Assembly: GCA_023420115.1 (NCBI GenBank) | Contig: JAEZWR010000026.1 | Coordinates: 62,001 to 126,000, forward strand | Direction: 5' to 3' | DNA from: Bacillota bacterium | GTDB lineage: Bacteria; Bacillota; Clostridia; Saccharofermentanales; Fastidiosipilaceae | Length of the DNA: 64,000 nucleotides | Part shown: piece by piece, positions 19,530 to 28,558 of the stretch | Numbering within the stretch: position 1 is the first letter of the stretch | Layout of the letters: each line of letters begins with the position of its first letter | The notes under the pieces: model-generated | The model's input: the letters and a program-made list of their open reading frames with translations, nothing else | Told to the model about the DNA's origin: nothing | The model's database searches: none | Program-made: the position numbers and the translations under genes

Positions 19530-20657
19530 TCACTTATCGGCAGCTTCTTTTGTTGAGTCAGTGTTTTGTGAACTGTTCTCACTTATCTCCGAAGCGACTT
19601 GTTCACTATTTTTTTCAGTTTCCCTATTATGTTCTTGCAATAAATCATAAATAGGTCTCAGTTTGGGATGCTCTTCAAGAAACTCTTCGTGCATAGGCAA
19701 CAAAGTATCCTGGAAGGCTTTGGTATCTGGGTATAAAAATTCTACGCCCTGCTCTTTTTCGGCATATTCTTTTGCTTCTTTGACACTCTTCGCCCACGCC
19801 TCACGCTCAACCTCATTTAACACTTTACAGGCTTCTTCAAATACGGATCTATCAGCCTCACTCAAACTCTCCCAAAAGTGAATATTGACTAGGAAAAAGT
19901 CAGGAATCATCTGGTGCATGTCATAAGAGTAATATTTGCAAATATCGCCATGACCGTTATCCTTAAGTGCCATTTCATTATTTTCTGCGCCGTCTAACAT
20001 CTTAGATTGAAGGGCAGTATATACTTCACCGAAGCCCATCGGTGTTGCCGAACCGCCGAGAAGAGACATCATCTTAACATTTGTCGGTGATTGCTGAACT
20101 CTTATTTTTAAACCTTGAAGATCCTTTGGTTCCATAATCGGTTTATTAATGGTATAGAAACTTCTAGTTCCGGCATCAATCCACGTCAGTGCTTGGAGAC
20201 CGGACTGTCTAGTTGATTCAAAAATTGGCCCGTAGACTGCTTCGTCGTCCATAGAACTATGATATGCTTCGACGCTAGAAAATAGATATGGCAGGTTGAA
20301 AATTGAAAAGTCGTCGGAAAAGGTTTCAAGAAGAGAGTTAGAAGCGACAACAAAGGTGATTGCACCTGTTTGTGTAAGCTGAACCATCTCATTCTGTGAA
20401 CCTAAAAGTTCACTTGGATAAACTTCAACTGCAAATCTATCTCCTATATTCTTTTCAACATATTCTTTAAATGCCATTACTCCGACATTCGTTGGATGAA
20501 CTTGAGATTGGTTATGCCCTACTCTAACAATTATCTTCTTTGTACTTTCTTGCTTATTCTCTTTTGTCTCACCTCTGACAGTTGTCCCATACATAAAAAA
20601 AGGGAGCAACATAAATAAAGAGAGCAGAGCAGAAAGAACCGATTTGGTCTTCTTCAT
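19530..20657 (-). CDS. dctP: TRAP transporter substrate-binding protein (DctP family)
   Basis: Extracytoplasmic solute receptor. Signal peptide of about 30 residues without lipobox, then the DctP fold. The carboxylate-binding Arg motif is seen in LQGLKIRVQQSPTNVKM, followed by GEVYTALQSKMLDGAEN, typical of family members binding organic or sugar acids. The ATG at 20657 has AGGAG five bases upstream; a GTG two codons earlier would overlap that RBS. A hydrophilic Ser/Glu/Lys/Asn-rich tail of about 30 residues follows the fold and is unusual, perhaps contacting the wall. First gene of the TRAP operon. Confidence 0.92.
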   Translation of the reverse strand: MKKTKSVLSALLSLFMLLPFFMYGTTVRGETKENKQESTKKIIVRVGHNQSQVHPTNVGVMAFKEYVEKNIGDRFAVEVYPSELLGSQNEMVQLTQTGAITFVVASNSLLETFSDDFSIFNLPYLFSSVEAYHSSMDDEAVYGPIFESTRQSGLQALTWIDAGTRSFYTINKPIMEPKDLQGLKIRVQQSPTNVKMMSLLGGSATPMGFGEVYTALQSKMLDGAENNEMALKDNGHGDICKYYSYDMHQMIPDFFLVNIHFWESLSEADRSVFEEACKVLNEVEREAWAKSVKEAKEYAEKEQGVEFLYPDTKAFQDTLLPMHEEFLEEHPKLRPIYDLLQEHNRETEKNSEQVASEISENSSQNTDSTKEAADK

Positions 20658-20873
20658 AAACACTCCTCTTAACTTCTAATTCCATAAAAAAGAATCAAAA
20701 GTCGTTCTTTATTATTCTTGAATTATTGAGAATACATATAATATATAATTCTGACTAAAGTTAAAAGTAAATATTAATTCCTAGCATAATAGCATGTAGC
20801 TTCTATTCTTCATTTTCCCAAATATAAATCACTTAGTAACTCTACGCATCTTTTATATCAGCAAAATTTAAAT

Positions 20874-20954
20874 AAAAAAGCTCTCCCAAGACTAATCATC
20901 TTCGTTCTTCATATATCAAAAAACTTAGATCAAATTCGACTCTCGGGAGAGTTT
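20874..20954 (-). terminator. Probable terminator between the oxidoreductase and TRAP genes
   Basis: CTCTCCC (20881-20887) pairs with GGGAGAG (20945-20951), flanked by an A-run and TTT. The loop is long (57 bases). It lies in the 387-base gap 20658-21044, which otherwise shows A/T-rich sequence and no gene, and would separate transcription of the downstream TRAP operon. Confidence 0.5.
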
Positions 20955-21044
20955 CATATTACGTATTACGTACAAATATATTTATGTGCAAACTCGAGCA
21001 CTAAATAATTATAAACAACTCGTCTAGTTAAAGGCTAAAAAACC

Positions 21045-21893
21045 TTATACCCCTGAATATGCGGAGAAGCCACCATCGATAGGAATACAGACACCTGTAA
21101 TGAAGCTAGCAGCCTCATCATTAAGTAAGAAAAGAACTGAACCTGCTAATTCTTTTTCAGCATCGCCAAATCTTCCCATAGGAGTGGCCTTGATAATCTT
21201 TTCAGATCTAGCTGTAGGTGTTCCATCTTCATTGAAAAGGAGTTTCTCATTCTGTTTGGTAGCAAAGAAACCTGGTGCAATTGCATTTACTCTTATACCA
21301 ACCTTGGAGAAGTGTACAGCCAGCCACTGTGTAAAATTACTTATTGCAGCCTTTGCTCCAGAATATGCTGGAATTTTAGTTAATGGAGTATATGCATTCA
21401 TTGAACTAATATTGAGAATATTTCCACCTCTTCCTACCATTTGTTTAGCAAAAGCCTGTGTAGGAAGCAAGGTGCCTAAGAAGTTCAAATTAAATACAAA
21501 AGAAACTCCCTCTGGACTTAAATCAAAGAAACTCTTGGTTTCTGCATCAATGTCACCGAGTTCAAAATACTCTTTATCTGTAGTCGCCTTTGGGTTATTT
21601 CCACCGGCTCCATTAATTAAAATATCGCAGGGTCCTAAATCTTTTTCAACCTTGGATGCGACATCTTCACAAGCCTCTCTCTTAAGCACGTCACAAGCAT
21701 ATGCCTTTGCTACGCCACCTTCGGCTTCAATTTTTTTTACAACCGCCTCAGCAGCCTCAAGATTCAAATCAAGCAAGGCAACCTTGGCTCCAGCTCTAGC
21801 TAACACCTTGGCAAAGCTAGAACAAATAACCCCACCAGCACCTGTAACTACTGCAACTTTTGAGCTCAAATCAGTATTTAGTACATTCTTCAT
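21045..21893 (-). CDS. uxuB: SDR oxidoreductase, D-mannonate/fructuronate oxidoreductase-like (UxuB of the SDR type)
   Basis: Short-chain dehydrogenase: cofactor motif TGAGGVICSSFAKVL (Rossmann), NGAG, catalytic Ser in ISSMNAYTP, YSGAK (Tyr and Lys), and APGFFATKQNEKLLFNEDG. The last segment and the inserted GNNPKATTDKEYFELGD region match the Bacillus-type mannonate oxidoreductase subgroup, which interconverts fructuronate and mannonate in hexuronate breakdown. That assignment is by remembered similarity, so another polyol or uronate substrate is possible. RBS CGGAGG. Its placement upstream of the TRAP genes fits uronate import. Confidence 0.72.
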   Translation of the reverse strand: MKNVLNTDLSSKVAVVTGAGGVICSSFAKVLARAGAKVALLDLNLEAAEAVVKKIEAEGGVAKAYACDVLKREACEDVASKVEKDLGPCDILINGAGGNNPKATTDKEYFELGDIDAETKSFFDLSPEGVSFVFNLNFLGTLLPTQAFAKQMVGRGGNILNISSMNAYTPLTKIPAYSGAKAAISNFTQWLAVHFSKVGIRVNAIAPGFFATKQNEKLLFNEDGTPTARSEKIIKATPMGRFGDAEKELAGSVLFLLNDEAASFITGVCIPIDGGFSAYSGV

Positions 21894-21981
21894 ATTTACC
21901 TCCGTAAATTTTATCTAATGTCTTTGTGTGGAATTGATATATTTATTTGTATTTTACACTATTTTCTCAATACATAAACGC

Positions 21982-22001
21982 CGCACGAGCGCTTTTTTGT
22001 C
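21982..22001 (+). repeat. Mini-hairpin/T-run element, copy 1
   Basis: CGC-ACGA-GCG-C followed by six T. It lies in the 359-base gap between the divergent oxidoreductase and LytTR genes, which otherwise holds only A/T-rich sequence and a candidate promoter. Confidence 0.55.
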
Positions 22002-22144
22002 AAATTGTTACTTCCTATCTAAAATTGCATCCTGAATGTTATCTTAAACAAAGATTATTTCTATCATTTTTCTTTCAATAATTTTCTTATTTTTTAAAAA
22101 AGCTACCACTTACGCAGAAAATCATGCCACCGATGCAAAATCTC

Positions 22145-22172
22145 TTGTCTTATCAATTTCTTTATATATACT
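22145..22172 (+). promoter_or_regulatory. Candidate promoter of the LytTR-DUF3021 pair
   Basis: TTGTCT (22145-22150), a 16-base spacer and TATACT (22167-22172), 80 bases before the LytTR start. One mismatch in each hexamer cluster makes this only plausible. No clear LytTR direct-repeat box was recognised. Confidence 0.35.
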
Positions 22173-22252
22173 CAAAGCATAAATAGAAGCCAATAAAAGT
22201 GATTAAGCCTATTTAGTTAATCTTTATTTTAATTGAAGGGAGGAATTAAGGG

Positions 22253-22705
22253 ATGAATCTTGAAGTTATTATTGATAGTAATGCTGGAGAAGAGAAACTC
22301 ATTTATCACACTGCTGACGCCAATGATCCATTTATTGCTACATTGCAAAATGTACTAAGAACCAAGTCCAAAAATCCGAGTCGAATTTTTATGAGAAAAA
22401 ATGAACAGATAATTCCCATCTCTCTTGATGAACTCGTCTGTATTTATACTGATGGACGGAATGTAGTAGCCGAGACTAAGGATAATAAAGCTTACCTAGA
22501 TTATAGACTTAACGAAATTGAGGACATATTAGACGAAGCAAAATTTTTCAGAGTAAACCATAGTGAAATAGTCAATATTAATGCTATTGCGAAACTGGAT
22601 CTGAGCATCGACGGAACCGTAAAAGTTATTTTGAAAAATTCGCATACCACCTTTGTCTCACGTCGAAAATATAAAGACTTTAAAATTTGGATCGGTCTTA
22701 AGTGA
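22253..22705 (+). CDS. LytTR family DNA-binding regulator
   Basis: Small (150-residue) transcription factor with a LytTR DNA-binding domain over about residues 40-148 (RIFMRKNEQIIPI, FFRVNHSEIVNINAI, TFVSRRKYKDFK). There is no receiver domain; the first 35 residues are short and unlike CheY. Stand-alone LytTR proteins of this type are typically paired with a DUF3021 membrane protein, which follows 76 bases downstream, and usually control their own operon. The membrane partner is thought to restrain the regulator, though the inducing signal is unknown. RBS GGGAGG. Confidence 0.9.
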   Translation: MNLEVIIDSNAGEEKLIYHTADANDPFIATLQNVLRTKSKNPSRIFMRKNEQIIPISLDELVCIYTDGRNVVAETKDNKAYLDYRLNEIEDILDEAKFFRVNHSEIVNINAIAKLDLSIDGTVKVILKNSHTTFVSRRKYKDFKIWIGLK

Positions 22706-22781
22706 TATTTTTATATGCTAGATATCTGATGATTCTCACTTACAAATATCACATAAATAAATATTTAAAAGGAGATTTTTT

Positions 22782-23258
22782 ATGAGCAGGAACACTAAGT
22801 CAAAAAAACATGTTATTACCGAAACCATTATAGCAGCCTTGTTTGGCATTGGTATCGGATCACTATTAAGCTGGTTCTTTTCTGGCATTGCATCAGGCTT
22901 CACCTATTATAGCGCTGTAACACCAGAATATTTACAAAAAAATCCAAATTACTCAATGGCCACACTAGTATCTTTTATTCTCTGTGCTATATTTGGCATA
23001 GTATCATACTGGGTGTCGTACTTATTCGAACTAGCTACCGATGACAAAGTTTCTTTATTACTTGCCACTGTCGTCAACTTTGCTGCCAATTTTCTAGTAT
23101 TTATTGTAATCGGTTTATATCTGTGCTGGTTCTCAGGCTTAAGTGCACTTTATGCAACAATAAGCTTCGGAGTCACCTTCTTTGTAATTTGGTCGATTAA
23201 ATATTTTGCTGAAAAAAGTAAATTGGACAAATTCAATAAGGAAATTAGCAATAGATAA
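22782..23258 (+). CDS. DUF3021 family four-helix membrane protein
   Basis: 158 residues with four hydrophobic helices (about 16-36, 60-80, 93-113, 118-140) and basic ends. This matches the DUF3021 proteins that accompany LytTR regulators in Firmicutes. RBS AAAAGGAG six bases before the ATG. The likely role is control of the LytTR protein at the membrane. Confidence 0.85.
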   Translation: MSRNTKSKKHVITETIIAALFGIGIGSLLSWFFSGIASGFTYYSAVTPEYLQKNPNYSMATLVSFILCAIFGIVSYWVSYLFELATDDKVSLLLATVVNFAANFLVFIVIGLYLCWFSGLSALYATISFGVTFFVIWSIKYFAEKSKLDKFNKEISNR

Positions 23259-23291
23259 GAACAATATTTTATATTTGTAGTTAATAATAAA

Positions 23292-23316
23292 AGGGGCCGT
23301 GCGATGCACAGCCCCT
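23292..23316. terminator. Bidirectional terminator
   Basis: AGGGGC (23292-23297) pairs with GCCCCT (23311-23316), with a further inner GTGC/GCAC pairing. It lies between the convergent DUF3021 and dpaL genes. Confidence 0.85.
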
Positions 23317-23373
23317 CTTATTTATAGTCAATACTATCACTTTGTATAAATATTACATAAGTGAAATAGCAAA

Positions 23374-24594
23374 TTATTCGTGATCGCAGTCATCGCAGCT
23401 AGGATAATGACCGTCCCAGACAATCTTTTTATAATTCTCACGATCTGTATCACCCTCTGTGCTGAAGCAAAGAACAACAGAATTCTCATCTAAGCCTAAT
23501 TCTTTTCTCATATCAGCGAGCTCTTCGCGTTCCATAACAGTAGAAACGAAACCAAAAGTAGCAGCACCTGACTCACCAGAAATTATCTTCTTGTCTTCTC
23601 CTCTAGGATTACCAAGGACTCTCATTCCTCTTGCTGCAACCCAATCAGGACATGAAATAGCATATTCAGCAGCCTCGGTCAAAACATCCCAACCAATTTT
23701 ATTTGGCTCACCACAAGCTAAACCAGCCATAATTGTATTCATATCTCCACCGACAAAGTGAAGTTCACCATCTTTGGCTTCTGCAGTTCTGTAAATACAA
23801 TCAGCCTTGTTTGGTTCGACAATGACAATCTTTGGTTTCTTGTCACCATAGTGATTAGCAAAAAGACCTGTGACTGCACCAGCAAGAGAACCTACACCAG
23901 CCTGGAGGAATACGTGAGTTGGAACTTTATCACCAAGTTGCTCAATGGCTTCATATGCCATTGTTGCATATCCACGCATAATATTCTTAGGAATTTCTTC
24001 ATAACCTTCCCATGCTGTATCTTGAACCATTACATAACCATGCTTCTCTGCAAGATCATTGCAATAACGAACTGCATCATCATAGTTCATATCTGTAATT
24101 TCAGCATCAGCCCCACAAGCTCTAATATTATCCAAACGCTCCTGCGCTGAACCCTTAGGCATCTTAACAATTGACTTGAAGCCCAGTTCATTTGCAGTCC
24201 AAGCCAAGCCTCTTCCGTGATTTCCGTCGGTTGTAGTAATAAATGTAATATCACCGAGTTTGCTCTTAGCCTCATCAGATGCCAACTTATCAAAGGTCAT
24301 ATCTTCTAATGCAAGCCCAAGCTTATCAGCAAGATACACACCCATCGCGTAACTGGCTCCCAAAACTTTAAATGCATTGAGACCAAAACGGTAGCTTTCG
24401 TCCTTCACATAAATATTCTTTAGGCCGAGTTCCTTTGCTGTATCCTTAAGTTCAACAAGGGGAGTTTCGCAATATGCAGGATAGCTCTTATGATATTTAC
24501 TGACATTGGCACATGCTTCCATGCTCAAGAAATCACGAACTCTCTTGTCGTCCTTGCATCTTTCAATGTTGGTTATTTTAAAATCCTTATACAT
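23374..24594 (-). CDS. dpaL: Diaminopropionate ammonia-lyase
   Basis: PLP fold-type II lyase converting 2,3-diaminopropionate to pyruvate and two ammonia. The PLP Lys lies in YRFGLNAFKVLGASYAMG, and the phosphate- and cofactor-binding motifs TTDGNHGRG and STEGDTDRENY are present. The length (406) fits E. coli YgeX. RBS GAGG nine bases upstream. It is the last gene of the yge-type cluster, where it would release ammonia and pyruvate from purine-derived or free diaminopropionate. Confidence 0.95.
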   Translation of the reverse strand: MYKDFKITNIERCKDDKRVRDFLSMEACANVSKYHKSYPAYCETPLVELKDTAKELGLKNIYVKDESYRFGLNAFKVLGASYAMGVYLADKLGLALEDMTFDKLASDEAKSKLGDITFITTTDGNHGRGLAWTANELGFKSIVKMPKGSAQERLDNIRACGADAEITDMNYDDAVRYCNDLAEKHGYVMVQDTAWEGYEEIPKNIMRGYATMAYEAIEQLGDKVPTHVFLQAGVGSLAGAVTGLFANHYGDKKPKIVIVEPNKADCIYRTAEAKDGELHFVGGDMNTIMAGLACGEPNKIGWDVLTEAAEYAISCPDWVAARGMRVLGNPRGEDKKIISGESGAATFGFVSTVMEREELADMRKELGLDENSVVLCFSTEGDTDRENYKKIVWDGHYPSCDDCDHE

Positions 24595-24649
24595 AATTAA
24601 ACCTCAATTATTCTCATTAAATTCAAATCTAATAGTGCTATTTTTTATT

Positions 24650-24666
24650 GAAAAAAGCACTCCGCG
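24650..24666 (-). repeat. Mini-hairpin/T-run element, copy 2
   Basis: On the minus strand CGC-GGA-GTG-C then six T (one G-U pair). It lies in the 92-base gap between ssnA and dpaL, so it could reduce read-through into dpaL. Confidence 0.5.
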
Positions 24667-24686
24667 CGTTCTCAGTTCAGCACGGT

Positions 24687-26009
24687 TTACATGAGTTTCC
24701 AAACTTCCTTGGCTCTCTCTCTGCTTCTTTCTGCGATAGCTTTTTCATCGCAAGTTAAAATCTTCCTATTTCTCATGACGAAACGACCATTGATCATATT
24801 GTCTGTACACATTTTGCCACTGAGGCCAAATAAAATATGACCACCGATAGAATTTTCGTCCATTGGTGTAAATGGCAGATATTCAAAAGCAGCTAAATCA
24901 GCATATGCGCCCTCTTTGATAACACCCATTGGTTTGTCCCAGAAACGAGCTGCAATCTTAGGATTATTTTTAAACTGAAGAAGTAAACTCTCCTTGAATC
25001 CAACTGTAGGATCAGCCAGATCATGAGGATGAAGAATTTTTGCAGTCTTCATTGAATCAAACATATCATGGGTATATGCGTCTGTTCCCAGTCCGGTGAG
25101 AATATCCCTCTCGAGAAGTTGTAGTAACGGGGTCCTACCAACAGCGTTATTCATATTGCTTCCGGGATTATGCAAAGCAATCGCATCAAACTTTTTAATA
25201 ATATCGAGCTCAGCAGCAGAAGCGTGACAAAGATGTACAACAAAAGAACGAGAATTAAGCAAGTTAAATTGCTCTAGTCTCTGTAAGTTGCGGCATCCAT
25301 GTTCTCTAACACAGCGAAGTTCGTCCTCAATGCCCTCAGCACAGTGACAATGAACAGCAGCATCAAGATCATTAACTATTTTGCTAGCCTTTTCCATACT
25401 GTCGTCAGATAGAGTAAATGAAGCGTGCAAACCAAAATGGGCTCTCAAAAGATCATTATTCTCTTTTTTACAACGTTCAATAAATCTTTTATTCTCCTCA
25501 AGTCCTTGGTCTCTAACCTTCTCTCCATCCCTATCTGTGAGTTCATAACACAGATCTGCCCTAATACCTAGTTCTAGCGCAGCTTCTGCTAGCTCATCAA
25601 GCGAACCTGAAACTGCATTTGGCGAAGCATGGTGGTCAAATATACAGGTTACACCATTCTTTATTGACTCAATCATTGTCTGGTATGCGCTCAGTTTACA
25701 ATCTTCAAGAGTCAACTTTTTATCTAATGCCCACCACAGATTTTCGAGAATCTCAATAAAATTTCTTGTAGGTTTAGAAACTGCCATTCCTCTAGCATAC
25801 GCACTGTAGATATGGGTATGGCAGTTAATCAGTCCTGGCATAATTAACTTGCCGGAAAAGTCTATCTGCTCATCATCTGGGTACTTTCCCTTTAGTTCTG
25901 AACTTGTACCTACATCCTTAATTTCATTACCCCTAATGAGAATAGCACCATTTTCAATATATGGCCTTTTTTCATCATTAGTAAAAACATTCGCATTAAA
26001 AAGCAGCAT
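24687..26009 (-). CDS. ssnA: SsnA-type amidohydrolase
   Basis: Metal-dependent amidohydrolase (440 residues) with the N-terminal HxH motif (NCHTHIYSAYARGM), further metal ligands in CHCAEG and CHASAAEL, and the late Asp in GLGTDAYTHD. This matches the SsnA family found with yge/xdh purine-degradation genes. The precise substrate is not settled; guanine-deaminase- or hydantoinase-like reactions are plausible from the fold. It sits 27 bases after arcC and 92 before dpaL on the same strand. Confidence 0.9.
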   Translation of the reverse strand: MLLFNANVFTNDEKRPYIENGAILIRGNEIKDVGTSSELKGKYPDDEQIDFSGKLIMPGLINCHTHIYSAYARGMAVSKPTRNFIEILENLWWALDKKLTLEDCKLSAYQTMIESIKNGVTCIFDHHASPNAVSGSLDELAEAALELGIRADLCYELTDRDGEKVRDQGLEENKRFIERCKKENNDLLRAHFGLHASFTLSDDSMEKASKIVNDLDAAVHCHCAEGIEDELRCVREHGCRNLQRLEQFNLLNSRSFVVHLCHASAAELDIIKKFDAIALHNPGSNMNNAVGRTPLLQLLERDILTGLGTDAYTHDMFDSMKTAKILHPHDLADPTVGFKESLLLQFKNNPKIAARFWDKPMGVIKEGAYADLAAFEYLPFTPMDENSIGGHILFGLSGKMCTDNMINGRFVMRNRKILTCDEKAIAERSRERAKEVWKLM

Positions 26010-26036
26010 ATAATTTCCCTTTACATACTTTATTGT

Positions 26037-26978
26037 TTATTCAACAATCAGAGTACCTGTTTCACCTCGCAAACCCTCAACGAGCTTATCAAGTGAAGTA
26101 ATAAGTGTTGATCTACCCTTGCCAGACTTAACAAAAGCCATAGCTGATTCAATCTTGGGTAGCATAGATCCTGCTGGGAACTGACCTTGTGCAATATATT
26201 CATCGCACTCTGCAAGAGTAATTCTATCCAAGTCTTTTTGATCTGGCTTATTGAAGTTAATTGCTACCTTTTCAACACCAGTGAGAATTACTAGGCTGTC
26301 AGCTTCAACCATCGCTGCTAGCATAACAGAAACTCTATCCTTATCAATAACTGCATCTATTTTCTTTGTCCAACCATTTTCAGTATAGACAGGAATACCA
26401 CCGCCACCACCGGCGATAACAACTGCTCCGCTATTCATCATAGCAAGAATTGTCTCTTTTTCTAAAACATCTTGAGGAATTGGTGAAGCGACGACTTCTC
26501 TATATCCACGACCTGAATCCTCGATAACTGTTTTGCCTGCATCTACCAATGCCTGAGACTCTTCCTTGGTGAAAAATGCCCCAATTGGTTTGGTTGGATT
26601 TTTAAATAAAGGATCTTTTGGATCTACCTCAACACGTGTTACAACGGTGGCAACTTCCTTTTTGATACCAAGCTTATGAAGCTGATTCTCTATTGCATTC
26701 TGAAGATGATATCCGATGTAGCTCTGGCTCATTGCAACACAATCAGCCAATGGAAGAGTCTTTGTAAAATCAATTACACCGCCCTCATTATTCCCCTTAT
26801 CTAGGCTGGTCTTGATATATCCAACCTGAGGACCATTACCATGGCAAACTACTACTTCGTGTCCGTCCTTAATTAAACCGGCAATAGGTTCAGCAATAAC
26901 ACCTACGCTGTCAACCAAATCATCAAAGTGGGTTCCTAATGCATTACCACCCAACGAAACAAGAATTCTTTTTCCCAT
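26037..26978 (-). CDS. arcC: Carbamate kinase
   Basis: Transfers phosphate from carbamoyl phosphate to ADP, giving ATP, ammonia and CO2. Family motifs are SLGGNALG at the N terminus, VCHGNGPQVG, AMSQSYIGYHLQ, GGGGIPV and IDKDRVSVMLA. The length of 313 is normal. Placed in the yge-type cluster downstream of the ygeW carbamoyltransferase, it is the probable energy-yielding step of this pathway. Confidence 0.96.
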   Translation of the reverse strand: MGKRILVSLGGNALGTHFDDLVDSVGVIAEPIAGLIKDGHEVVVCHGNGPQVGYIKTSLDKGNNEGGVIDFTKTLPLADCVAMSQSYIGYHLQNAIENQLHKLGIKKEVATVVTRVEVDPKDPLFKNPTKPIGAFFTKEESQALVDAGKTVIEDSGRGYREVVASPIPQDVLEKETILAMMNSGAVVIAGGGGGIPVYTENGWTKKIDAVIDKDRVSVMLAAMVEADSLVILTGVEKVAINFNKPDQKDLDRITLAECDEYIAQGQFPAGSMLPKIESAMAFVKSGKGRSTLITSLDKLVEGLRGETGTLIVE

Positions 26979-27053
26979 AAAACCTCCAAATAAATCTGAA
27001 AAACTACTATATATTCAAATCTATATCAAATAGTAATAGATAAAATATTAATG

Positions 27054-27086
27054 AAAAAGCCCTCGGCAGCTAATGCCACCGAAGGC
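27054..27086 (-). terminator. Terminator between ygeY and arcC
   Basis: On the minus strand GCCTTCGG (27086-27079) pairs with CCGAGGGC (27066-27059) with one mismatch and is followed by five T. It splits the cluster into regulator-ygeW-ygeY and arcC-ssnA-dpaL parts, so read-through or a second promoter is needed. Confidence 0.7.
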
Positions 27087-27107
27087 TTCTCTCAGCCATA
27101 AAGTAAA

Positions 27108-28442
27108 TTATTCTTTATTCTCTTCACAGTAGACTGTTGGCAGGGCAGCATAAACTGCAGCACAAGTTACCAAGTCTTGCTTGAAGCTGATTTCGTTAGG
27201 AGCATGAGCCTGATCTTCAGCACCTGGTCCGAAACCGATGCAAGGAATTCCATGACGACCCATAATAGCAACACCATTTGTTGAGAAGGTCCACTTATCT
27301 GTCAGAGGACGTGCAGCGCGCTTCTTCTGTTCTTTTTCTACAGGGGGTGCTGTACGGACATCGCCCCAGAGTTCATGATGAACATGCTCTAGAGCACGTG
27401 TTACCTTGTGGTCCATTGGAATGACCCATGTTGGGAAGTAGCAATCTTGCTCATATGCCAAGCCCTTCCATGAAGGTCTGCTATATTTATACATTGAAAC
27501 CTTAGCACCATGCTTCTTGCATGCTGGAAGATCTTCAATTTCCTTAATGCAGGATTCCCATGTTTCACCAGCAGTCATACGACGGTCAAGTGAAATTGCA
27601 CAGGAGTCTGCAACTGCACAGCGTGAGGGGCTGGTATAGAAAATCTGAGATGTTGTAACTGTACCACGACCTAAGAAATTTGCTTCCTCGTAATGTTCAG
27701 GATTGTATTTCTTGTCAAGCATCTTAACAAGACCTTTGATTTCTTGAGCATCACTTGCATCATTCTCATTCAATTGTTCAACTTCCTTGAGAATTTCTGC
27801 CATTTTATAAATTGCGTTGTCTCCACGCTCTGGAGCTGAACCATGGCAAGAAACACCGTCAACTTCAACGCGAATTTCCATACGTCCGCGCTGACCACGA
27901 TAGATACCACCGTCTGTAGGTTCAGTAGAAACAACAAATTCTGGGCGAATCTTATCTTGCTCAATGATATAGAGCCAGCAGTTACCGTCGCAATCTTCTT
28001 CCTGGACAGTAGCTGTTACTAATACAGTATATTCATCATTCAAAAGACCTAGATCTTTCATGATCTTAGCACCGTAAATTGCTGAAACAACGCCACCTAA
28101 CTGATCACTTGTTCCACGACCACCAATTAGGTGCTCATCTTCGAAGCCATCATATGGATCGAATTCCCAGTTATCAATATTACCAATACCAACTGTGTCA
28201 TAGTGTCCGTCAAAAGCGATTAGACGTTTACCTGTTCCCATATAACCTAAGCAGTTACCTTGTGGGTCAATCTCGGCCTTGGTAAAACCTAATTTGTTCA
28301 TCTCTTCGATGATGCGGTGAGCTTTGTCACCTTCTTCACATGATTCACCTTTTAGCTTGACTAAATCTCTTAAGAACTTAATCATATCGGCTTGGTAGCC
28401 TTTTGATGCTTCTTTAATTTTTGCAAAATCTAATGTGGACAT
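27108..28442 (-). CDS. ygeY: YgeY family M20 metallohydrolase
   Basis: M20 fold with GHYDTVG (His/Asp), [10 protein letters not shown] (bridging Asp), VQEEDCDG (catalytic Glu), STEPTDG and a late AHAPNE His. This matches the YgeY family linked to anaerobic purine and selenium-dependent metabolism. It is longer than typical M20 enzymes (444) with a characteristic C-terminal [14 protein letters not shown] insertion. It probably hydrolyses a ureido or acylated diamino acid intermediate that dpaL then consumes; this step is inferred. The intergenic gap to ygeW is 116 bases with no visible terminator. Confidence 0.93.
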   Translation of the reverse strand: MSTLDFAKIKEASKGYQADMIKFLRDLVKLKGESCEEGDKAHRIIEEMNKLGFTKAEIDPQGNCLGYMGTGKRLIAFDGHYDTVGIGNIDNWEFDPYDGFEDEHLIGGRGTSDQLGGVVSAIYGAKIMKDLGLLNDEYTVLVTATVQEEDCDGNCWLYIIEQDKIRPEFVVSTEPTDGGIYRGQRGRMEIRVEVDGVSCHGSAPERGDNAIYKMAEILKEVEQLNENDASDAQEIKGLVKMLDKKYNPEHYEEANFLGRGTVTTSQIFYTSPSRCAVADSCAISLDRRMTAGETWESCIKEIEDLPACKKHGAKVSMYKYSRPSWKGLAYEQDCYFPTWVIPMDHKVTRALEHVHHELWGDVRTAPPVEKEQKKRAARPLTDKWTFSTNGVAIMGRHGIPCIGFGPGAEDQAHAPNEISFKQDLVTCAAVYAALPTVYCEENKE

Positions 28443-28558
28443 TTTATTACCCTTCCCTTGAGTTTAACAATTTATGTTTATAATCAAACTCAACTTTTGA
28501 TTTTCATTTATTAAAAACACGTTTCAATATATAAGACTTAAACTTTATCGTCTCTTAA

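Noticed and set aside
21100..21918. 272-codon open frame on the plus strand opposite the SDR oxidoreductase gene
   Set aside because: It is fully antisense to a clear SDR gene with intact motifs. The translation has no recognisable domain, and no RBS precedes it.
22095..22118. AAAAAAGCTACC sequence upstream of the LytTR gene as an element copy
   Set aside because: No complementary stem next to the A-run.
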